This document shows positions 56,345 through 64,000 of a stretch of DNA of 64,000 nucleotides, piece by piece (the first letter of the stretch is position 1; every line of letters begins with the position of its first letter). Origin of the DNA: Leptobrachium leishanense (Eukaryota; Chordata; Amphibia; Anura; Megophryidae). Below the pieces are notes generated by a model. It was not told the DNA's origin, did no database searches, and was given only the letters and a program-made list of their open reading frames with translations. Location of the stretch: contig CM019066.1 in assembly GCA_009667805.1 (NCBI GenBank), positions 114,194,190 to 114,258,189 on the forward strand, given 5' to 3'. The translations under genes were made by a program, and so were the position numbers.

Positions 56345-57668
56345 AAATAATTGAGATGTAGTGTATGCGGTTGCCCCACAAACACACCTTCATAAAATTA
56401 CTACATTGTATAACTCATTCTGCCACTTTGTGCTACAATGTAACTACATGACCCACCACTCTGACATGTTAAAAGAGCTAAACTGGCCATCACTGGAACC
56501 CAGACGCACCCTTCACCTTTTCAACCTGGGGCCACATTACAATCTTGACGCAAACGTTTGCGCCGGCATAAGTAATTTTTAACGCTTGCGGTAAAACCAT
56601 TTGCGAATTACATACTCAGCTCTACAACCGTGCGGAATCGTGTACCGCGTGTGAACCTGCACGGACCTTGCGCAAGCTTACTGTACTTTGCGCTCCTTAT
56701 ACTTAACATGGGGAGCGCAAAGTGCTAATCAGTGTTAGGATTACAAAGTCCTAACACTGATTAACGTCTGGCTGCAGTTAACAAAAAGTTAACCAGAGCC
56801 AGGACTTGGTGCTAACGGATTCCGCTGGTGCAGAATCCGTTGGCACCAACCAAATTTTTTTTTTTTAAAAATCGTATACTCAACTCCTGTCCCACGGCGA
56901 GGACCGCGGCTCTGTCCGCCTCTTCAGTCCGGTGGGAGCAGGGAAAGACTGGGGGAAAAAGTCCCGCCAGTCTCCCCCTACGTATCACTACGCTGACTGG
57001 CCGGCTGGTCATGTGACCACCGGTGTCTGCTTCAATGGAGTCCTATGGACTCCATTGAGAGGATGCGCGCGGCTGGGCTTAACGGAGCCACGCACATCCC
57101 AGGGGTTAACTCACGGTAACAATGCAGGCAGCAATTTTTGCGCCTGCATTGTAATCTAGCGGTAAAACGGTCCCGCTAGGGGGAAAACTGTGAGTGCAGT
57201 TTTTCCTCTGTAGCGCACCCGTTTTACGCTAGGAATGTAATTTGGCCCCTGGTGTTTAAGAGCTTTTCTGGGAAGCTAATACCCTTCCTGAATAGATTGC
57301 TTCCCCCATCAGTGCCCTCATCCTATAACCTCCGATCCAGGACCAGCACCTTACTTGCAATACCACAATACAAAAAGAAAGTGGCTCGATCCTCATTTTC
57401 CTTAAGAGCGCCACAAATATGAAATAACCTCCCAGAAGCCATCAAATCTTCCCTCAGTCTACAGTCACTCAAGAGCTCCCTATTAACATACCTCAATACA
57501 GAATGCATCTGTAAACATGTAACATAGTGACTATATTTCCTACATATTTATTTTCTGTATTAATCTGTATATTTGTGTTGTTTTTAATATCTTGAATTTT
57601 ATTATTTTGTATTTCTGTACCTACTGTAAAAATTCAATGTTCTCGAACTCAGGACAAACTTGAAAACC
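56345..57668 (+). mobile_element. LINE LN1 fragment, split by element E4
   Basis: Before E4 the frame reads HHSDMLKELNWPSLEPRRTLH; after E4 (from 57249) it resumes with VFKSFSGK. The rest of the C-terminus and 3' UTR follow with frameshifts (AGCTAATACCC for the usual AGCTACCACCC) and end at GACAAACTTGAAAACC. Without E4 the reading is continuous across CAACCTGGTGTTTAAG, which fixes the insertion point. Confidence 0.75.
56529..57248. mobile_element. foldback element, 3-bp TSD (family E, copy 4), inserted in a LINE
   Basis: Ends GGGCCACATTAC and GTAATTTGGCCC; duplication CTG (56526-56528 and 57249-57251) verified against the uninterrupted LINE. 720 bases. Shares TCCTTATACTTAACATGGGG and GATTCCGCTGGTGCAGAATC with copy 2. 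Confidence 0.85.
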
Positions 57669-58299
57669 GGAGAAGGATCAAGGGATAGGGAAAGGGATAC
57701 ATCTATTCTCAATATGGTGCCTACTCATAAATACAACAATGGCTCCAAATCTTACGGAAAGCATGTGTAGTATCCTGAATTGTGGCTGTTATGTCATCCC
57801 TGAGTTTACCATCAAATATTTAAAAAAAATTCACATCTTCAATTTCTAGTTGATTCTCAGCTTAAGGCATCGCTTGCATACTGTACTAACAGAAAAAAGG
57901 GTGCTTGGGACACCGATATCAGGGTGTACACACATTGGGGCATTTATTACTGTTAGACTGGAAATAATCACAAATGGTTCATTTTTATGCTCTTTCATAA
58001 GCAAGTAATAAAATAACCAAAAGTGTAGAAGAAGACCTAAATGTTTGCCAATCAGGACCAATTCCTCCAGCTGGCACCCTCTTTGCACATGACACAGTAA
58101 GATTATGTAACCATTTGAATATATGGCAGGCTCTGGCTCTAAAAGAAAAGACCTTGCAGATACATCTAGGAGAATGTGCTGGTATTGCTCCTGAAAGGTG
58201 ACAACCTTTTGTCGTGACTAGACTAGTATATGAAGGAAGTCCACCTCCCACCACAAGTCTGCCAGTAGAGATCAGAATGAATCCTTCTTTATATGGTAC
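57669..58299. other. no gene recognised
   Basis: A minus-strand frame of about 100 codons (58000-58300) has no motif and runs into the L2 tail; no good splice sites. Confidence 0.35.
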
Positions 58300-58700
58300 A
58301 ATATTGTTGAGGTTACAATTACAATTATTTATAAAGACCAACATATTCTGTTGCTTTACAATGGGTACGACAAAACATAAAATTAACAATTAAATTTGGA
58401 CACACGTAGAACGTTAAGAAAAGAAGACTCTGCTCCCGGAAGAATACACCCTTAGGAGTGAAGTGACACAGACAGGAGGCGATAAACTGCACAGTATGTG
58501 TAGTAATAATGGGATGCATGGGGGGTGTGTGGGAGATAGATCAGGATATGTACAATGGAAGGATAATGGAGGTAGCTGATAGACCTCTCTAAAGTAATGT
58601 TTTAGAAACATTTTGAAAGACTGGAGACACGGGGAGAGTATACTGTAGCGAGGAAGGGAGATCCATAAATAGGGGGCAGCTCACGAACAGTCCAAAGCAG
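58300..58700 (-). mobile_element. L2-like LINE 3' fragment
   Basis: The minus strand carries CCCCCTATTTATGGATC, then ACATTACTTTAGAGAGGTC, a frame with KHYFREVYQLPPL, and the tail CCATTGTAAAGCAACAG plus TTTATAAATAATTG. Same family as 13973-14237. Confidence 0.65.
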
Positions 58701-59850
58701 GGGAGGCGTAACACTTTAATTCTTCCTTGTCAAGTTATTATTTTTTTATATTGCTTTATATTATTATTACTAAGATATTCCTGTAACACTTGAAGGTTTA
58801 CAATGGGATGTTTAACCATATAACATAATGCAGCCTAAATGAATTTGCGATTGTGTCACTGTTAAAATGATATATATTTCCATCTGCTTTTGTTACCTAT
58901 TGTCAAAGTGTGTAGATATTACTGAAAATTGCGAGTCTGATATCAGCAATGGCTATCTGCCATCCATTACTATGGGGTAAATTAGATCGTGCAACACATA
59001 GATTATTTTGGAATTCTCAAAATGCAAACCTAGCTCATTAGGCAGATCAAATTGTGTATTTGTTGAACATACAGCATAGATGCTGTCAGAAGAAAACAAA
59101 CCAAATTCTCCCTTTTAATGGCCACTTCCAGCTAATCAAAAGTAACAGAGGCCAAGGGGCCATAAAAATGTTTAGAACTGATACGTAATGATTTCCAGGA
59201 CTGCTCACTGGTACACCGAGGTTATTTTTCATCCAGTTTGTACAGCTTTAATCTAGGCATCATAAGAGCTCCCTAAATAGATGAAAGGGGAATGAAACTT
59301 AAACAAATGAAATGACTTCCAAAGCCCTACACGGATTTGTATTTTGTCAAGCTGCATAATAGATTTATGCACAGTACCTATATGACTGCTTTAAAAGAAT
59401 ATATATATATTTTAGCTTATTACTTTTCCAAAAGCCTCAAGGTGGACTATTTCCTGCTGTGGCATATTTAATAAATCTAAATGTAATTCGTTACATGACT
59501 TCAATACATTTTCCGAAGAAATAAAATGGATTTGCCTATGAACCACTTGATTGAGGATTAACCTGCTTTTAAAATAGGGTCAAATAAGCAGACAGCCGCC
59601 AATTGTTACAGAACCGAAATGCCCATCACATTCTGGACGAGAGTATTCAGAGTCCTTGAGCGCTACAATTCATACATAATATTTTATATGTGGGCCTCTC
59701 ACGTAAATATGACTTTTCTAGCCAATAATGGCAACTTATTTGTTACAGATACAATTTAAAAGGCTTTATAGAATTTATAAACAATTTACAAAACTGAACA
59801 AAAGTGTAAGTTTGAAATAGGTTGGATATAGGCGTATAATATTTATTTTT
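58701..59850. other. unique DNA, possible conserved non-coding sequence at 58960-59420
   Basis: No repeat ends. The part from about 58960 has balanced composition and words such as TTAATGGCCACTTCCAGC and GACTTCCAAAGCCC reminiscent of vertebrate non-coding elements. Confidence 0.22.
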
Positions 59851-59957
59851 TAATTAATTAATTTATTATTTATTTATTTATTAAGGATTTTACCAGGAAG
59901 GACACATTGAGATGTCTCTCGTTTTCAAGTACGTCCTGGGTTCAAGAACATTGAAAT
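59851..59957 (-). mobile_element. LINE LN1 3' tail only
   Basis: TTTATTTATTAAGGATTTTACC ... CATTGAGATGTCTCTCG ... CGTCCTGGGTTCAAGAACAT on the plus strand is the reverse of the LN1 terminus. Confidence 0.75.
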
Positions 59958-60222
59958 ATGGTGTGAACAAACTATTATTATATAAAGAGCATTTAGAAAG
60001 TTATTTTTTTTCTTTTTAGTGTTGCAGTTTTTTGCTAAGATTGTTTAAATATTTTATTTTATTTCACATCACTCTGCATTCAATTGCCAATAGTTATAAA
60101 ACAATAACCAGACTTTTCACAACACTTCAATCTTATCAAAAAGAAAAAATGAAATACCACATGTATGTGTGTGTACATATCTGCACTGCAGTGGTGGGAG
60201 GCTGGGGTTGGGTAACAACCTG

Positions 60223-60514
60223 TGATACAGTAAGGGGCTCTAACCTTTCCTATATCAAGCTTGGCTCTATCATACGCCTCATGGCGTGGCTGTTATGTCC
60301 CACGCCAGCAGCACCTGGCTCCTGGCAGTGTCCTGCTCTGTTAAATAGCCCTGCGGATACAATGCCATTCAAGCCAGTGCCCCTGCCCAGTTCAACAACA
60401 CGCCCCTTCTCTAGGTTGGACACTTACATCAGTCACACTCTCGGGATTATGGCGGCCATAGTGAAGCCCCCAGCAAGGCGGCATAATTAACCCCGGCCCT
60501 TCCAGCCTGTATCA
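60223..60514. mobile_element. possible short solo LTR
   Basis: 292 bases with perfect inverted 8-mers TGATACAG and CTGTATCA at the ends (TG...CA), a TATA-like GGCTATTTAA on the minus strand (60341-60350) and much higher GC than the flanks. No target duplication. Could be another short element type. Confidence 0.4.
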
Positions 60515-60604
60515 TGACCTCGTATGTGTAATAGTATTTAAAATGAGACATAATTGCCTCTGGTCGCTCAATTATCTCTGCCATACAGCGCTATGCTACG
60601 CTAA

Positions 60605-61024
60605 GGCTGGCTGTCCACTGGCACTGTAGCCACACAACAGACTTGATCACCCGACTATGGACGACACCATTGGCCAATCAGGATCATCCACTGGAAGCGT
60701 CATTGATATCCTATCCTATGGGCTGTATAACTGAATCACTTCTCTATGGGGCAATTTCTCTGCCGCAGCAAGGCAGCTTTAATATACAATTCATCTTTTT
60801 CATGTAAATATGTACCAGATCGTCCCAGCATTTTCCGATAACGCCCATTGAAATGGGTAATATTGCTAATCTGTTGTAGTTGCAAAAAATGATCTGAAAT
60901 CTTCCGATAGTGGTCGGATGCAGTGGAAGAGGGTTGATTCACCTGCATGTTGTGGGATCGGTCGGATGACTTCAGACGATATCAGATGATCGCACCATTG
61001 CACAAATACTGTGCAGTGGACGGC
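60605..61024. mobile_element. TWA-type MITE (family F, copy 2)
   Basis: Begins GGCTGGCTGTCCACTGG, ends GCAGTGGACGGC; TAA on both sides (60602-60604 and 61025-61027). Shares CATCCACTGGAAGCGTC with the fragment at 16437. Confidence 0.6.
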
Positions 61025-61028
61025 TAAA

Positions 61029-61077
61029 CGAATGCTCCTGATGACACTGGTAAACAGCGAAACGTTTAGAGCTAGAG
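61029..61077 (+). ncRNA. hammerhead-ribozyme-like motif
   Basis: GCTC-CTGATGA, a hairpin (CACTG-GTAAA-CAGCG) and CGAAACG are followed by GAGC that can pair with GCTC. All three core boxes are near consensus. AACAAGATCCAC words repeated downstream (61410, 61540) fit a Penelope-like terminal repeat. Activity unproven. Confidence 0.4.
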
Positions 61078-63322
61078 CTATGAACAAATAATTGAATTTC
61101 TGACAATAAGCTACCCCCTAGGCACAGCAAAAGAAAGTTTCCCGTTTGGCATTTCTACAGTCTGTTGAGCACTCGCAGACAACACATCCAGTGCAGTCTT
61201 TCATATAATGTGCGTGCACAAAGCAGTGATTTGAGCAGTACTGGGATACCAAGTAGCCTTTACTCGCTGATTGACTCTTCATTTATATCTTTCATATACC
61301 TACAGACCCAAGAAGGCCTGTCTCCTACTACTATAGTCTCTGTACTGTATCACTACTGTGTTCTGCACACCCACTTTTGTGTCTCACGAGCGAGGGGGAC
61401 TTTTTTTACTTTAGAACAAGATCCACAGTTGGGGAATACGTGCTAACCTCAGAACCAGTGCCCCGGAGAGAGCTCCCTAGCGAATGACCTATAGCAACAG
61501 TGGCCACAGCGAGTTGTAACAGCTGTGACTGCATTGCACTTTAGGACAAGATCCACTCAGCCTACACTGTATGGGTTTTGCACTTGACATTGTGTTGTTA
61601 TTTGTTGTCTTAATGTTTTGGTTTGGTGTTTTATCTATTTGATTCCTTTTTTTTTCTCCTTCGTATTTACCCCATGTTCTCTTGGTTCTCTCTTGATGTA
61701 TGCTTGGTGAACACGACATTCATACACTACATTTTTAATATTCCTGATTAAACGTTATGGTTTAGACATATCTATCTACTTTATCGTAGATAGACTTGGT
61801 CATTGTGATCTCGCCAATTTATATTTATTACTTGTTCTCTTGGGTCAACCCCAGTGGTTTTTGTTGTCTGGAGATTGTTTCCCCCCCCCCTATTTTCACC
61901 ACTCTCCCTGGTAGCTACTGTACATCACCTAGTCCTGATTAGAACTTTGTCTCCTGTACCCAACTGAAGCATTTCACGAAATTAACATAAACAGTATTAT
62001 GTGATGTTATGTATCTTCTTTTAATAGATAACATATTTGCTGAACTACATGTCTGTGTATGACAGTTCAGGTAATTCTACGGATATCGTGATTTACACTG
62101 GACACTACATTAAAGTGTACTTCTGCTTTATTTCATTTTTTGTTCAGTGATTATAAAAATGAAAACGTTTTTAAACTACACGTTTAACTAAGGTATAAGG
62201 CTACAATATAAGGTTACTATACTACCCTTATCTTGTACAATTTCAGACAAGATCTGCATTTGAAACATGCGGGCTGTAAACGTGATAAAGAGAGATTAAT
62301 AAAAATGGTTACTATCCTGTGAATAGGTGTTTGTATTGTTCTTAATAAGATTGTTAGCAATGTAGCGTTTAAAAATATAATAGAATATAAACATAATATC
62401 AATATGTGCCATAAGGCCTGCATACAGTAGGTACACCTTGTAACTGTACTATACAGGTAGGTAGAGCTCTCCCTCAGTTCTGTCACTCTTTTGCTGTTGT
62501 AATACAGCAACAAAGTTTGTTCTTTTTTCTTCTTAGAATAAAAATAGCGACTGTCCTGTTTTAACCCTGTGAAGTATAAGCTCAACTTTTTGCCGGGGTT
62601 CCTCAGTGCTGGACCGGACTTGTTGAGGTGCCAGCTTCCTGTTGAGTACCAGCTGTCACGTGACCCGGAGAGTCTTGAAGAAGCATTCAGGCAATCCATT
62701 GGTCTTGACTAGAAATAGATGATGAAAGCTGACCACTTTATGACCTAACTCACAAAGCCAACGTAGCACTAACTAAACCCTTGCACTCCAAGGACTGATT
62801 CATCCATCTGAAATACCTCCTCAAGAGGAGGAATAGCACGTTCCAGCCTCAGTGACCAGTGAATCTGCACAGAATGGTCACAGAGCCTAGACTGTCCCTT
62901 TAAATACGGTTTGAGAACATCTCGATTGCTGTGTTTTGTAACCGTTACTTCAGAATCTGTATTTCCCAAGAAAGTGTTCTTTAAATGTTTCTAGTCAGAT
63001 CTTGTTATACATTTTTACCAAATTTATTTTGCCAATTCTCCCACTTTCCCACAATTTCGACATCCTCCTCACCCAGCAATATTTTTTTCTATAATTGGCC
63101 CAGCATTTTCTCTCCTTCCTGATTTCCTTTTCTGTTCCTCTTTCTTTCCCATTTCCCTGCTTAATTTAGCCCGGAATCTAATCTCTTTTGAACTGGAAAA
63201 GAATGTTAATTAGCATGATGATTTCAGAGTAAACAAACCTGATCATAGAACTTTGTTTTCAGAACATAAGGAGATTGTGTTACTGAGATTTTTGTATTAC
63301 AATGACATAAAATTGAAATATA
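61078..63322. other. mostly unique AT-rich DNA; probable old Penelope-like 3' region to about 61760
   Basis: The first 700 bases have the repeated word ACAAGATCCAC and pyrimidine runs. A 160-codon minus-strand frame (62217-62699) starts in a CpG-containing block with CACGTG; it has no known motif and no clear splice sites. A C-run lies at about 61881. Confidence 0.35.
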
Positions 63323-64000
63323 CAGGGTTTTTCAAAGAGATCCGAATCGTGGCCGAAAAGTAACCAAACAGTGAAATTCAGCGTACAGTTACCTTTCCTG
63401 GCCATTCGGCTATTCAGAGAGCAGGCATTTCGCCAAATCCTGGCAAATTGCCTGCACATACAGTGCCTGTTCGGTGCCTGTTCGAGGGCAGTGAATTCCC
63501 CATAGAGAAGCAATGCTTCGTCTATTCAGAGAACGAAAACCAGCAGTGAAAAGTTGCCGAATTGCCCTGCTGTTCGGTGGTTTCATTCGGCAGATTTATT
63601 CATGCGAATCCCATAGGCTTCAATGTTAAAAATATTCCCGTTTTAATCCAATATCTAATAAACCGTTGATTATAATATTCTGCAGTAAAAAAGTCTCTCT
63701 ATTTTTATATTTTTTAGGATCTTTTAGGCATTTTCCGAGATTATATGCAAAAAAAATTTCAGTTTGTTTTTTTAAATCGTTTTTTCGATTTTCTATAACA
63801 GCCCTTTTTATTATCATTCATTGGATCTTATATGTAAATTTCAGACATTTTCGTTCTACAGTTTCTTGGCAAACAGCGTTTCACTTTTCAAACATTCAAG
63901 CGTACTGTTTTTTTTTTTACTCCATCCGTCTGCGGCGTCGGGTTTTTCCAGCAGCTGCTCCAGCCTGTTTTTCCAGCGGCGCCGGGTTAATCCAGATGTT
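63323..64000. mobile_element. foldback DNA element (family D, copy 3), cut by window end
   Basis: Starts CAGGGTTTTTCAAAGAG and follows the copies at 23026 and 51869 base for base in long stretches (for example ATCCCATAGGCTTCAATG). The right end lies beyond the window. Confidence 0.7.

Noticed and set aside
57846..58389. Minus-strand frames of 80-134 codons
   Set aside because: Overlap an L2 tail and have no recognisable domain or splice signals.
60400..60514. Apparent first exon on the minus strand (ATG...GAT|GTAAGTG) in a GC-rich block
   Set aside because: The block has TG...CA ends with perfect inverted 8-mers and looks like a short LTR; the exon reading is probably incidental.
62217..62699. 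160-codon minus-strand open frame
   Set aside because: Crosses AT-rich sequence, no motif, no splice sites; only the CpG-containing start is unusual.

Overview
The window is a stretch of vertebrate nuclear DNA, most probably from an amphibian (anuran). That is an inference from the repeat mix: TTAA-flanked foldback elements, hAT elements with 8-bp target duplications, elements with 3-bp target duplications, L2-, CR1- and Rex/L2-like LINEs, a tRNA-derived SINE, solo LTRs and Penelope/hammerhead-like motifs. There are no bacterial-type operons, no CRISPR array, no rRNA genes and no intact cellular tRNA gene. Most long open frames lie inside repeats and are not genes.

Layout. 1-9 kb: AT-rich intergenic or intronic DNA with a Tc1 scrap, a 728-bp TTAA element, small TTAA and hAT elements and an L2 LINE. 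9.4-14.0 kb: an LTR retroelement on the minus strand with both LTRs. It encodes an acidic protein with a SAP-like N-terminus and then a higher-order tandem-repeat region, but no visible protease, reverse transcriptase or integrase. 14-24 kb: a dense cluster of non-autonomous DNA elements. 24-31 kb: a 3-bp-TSD element, a solo LTR with a perfect 5-bp duplication, a CR1-like LINE end and a 723-bp foldback element. 31.6-33.1 kb: a hAT element carrying two GC-rich palindromes and a minisatellite. 34-64 kb: further copies of the same families, an internally deleted LINE with a 2A-like motif and its tRNA-derived SINE partner.

Host gene signal. Two exons on the minus strand (44959-45031 and 40472-40580) have consensus splice sites, one open frame each and matching phase. 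A possible last exon (37879-37977) and three weaker upstream candidates (47596-47662, 49245-49346, 50378-50449) also fit in phase. The right half of the window may therefore be introns of an unidentified minus-strand gene into which the repeats inserted.

How the parts relate. The repeats form layers: elements nested in elements (hAT N in hAT M, element E4 in a LINE, D4 and H2 in L2 tails, D1 next to a TTAA element). Several unrelated families carry the same strong splice-donor motif (GTRAGTAT) at the edge of a GC-rich block. Two hAT families with different ends share one minisatellite core.
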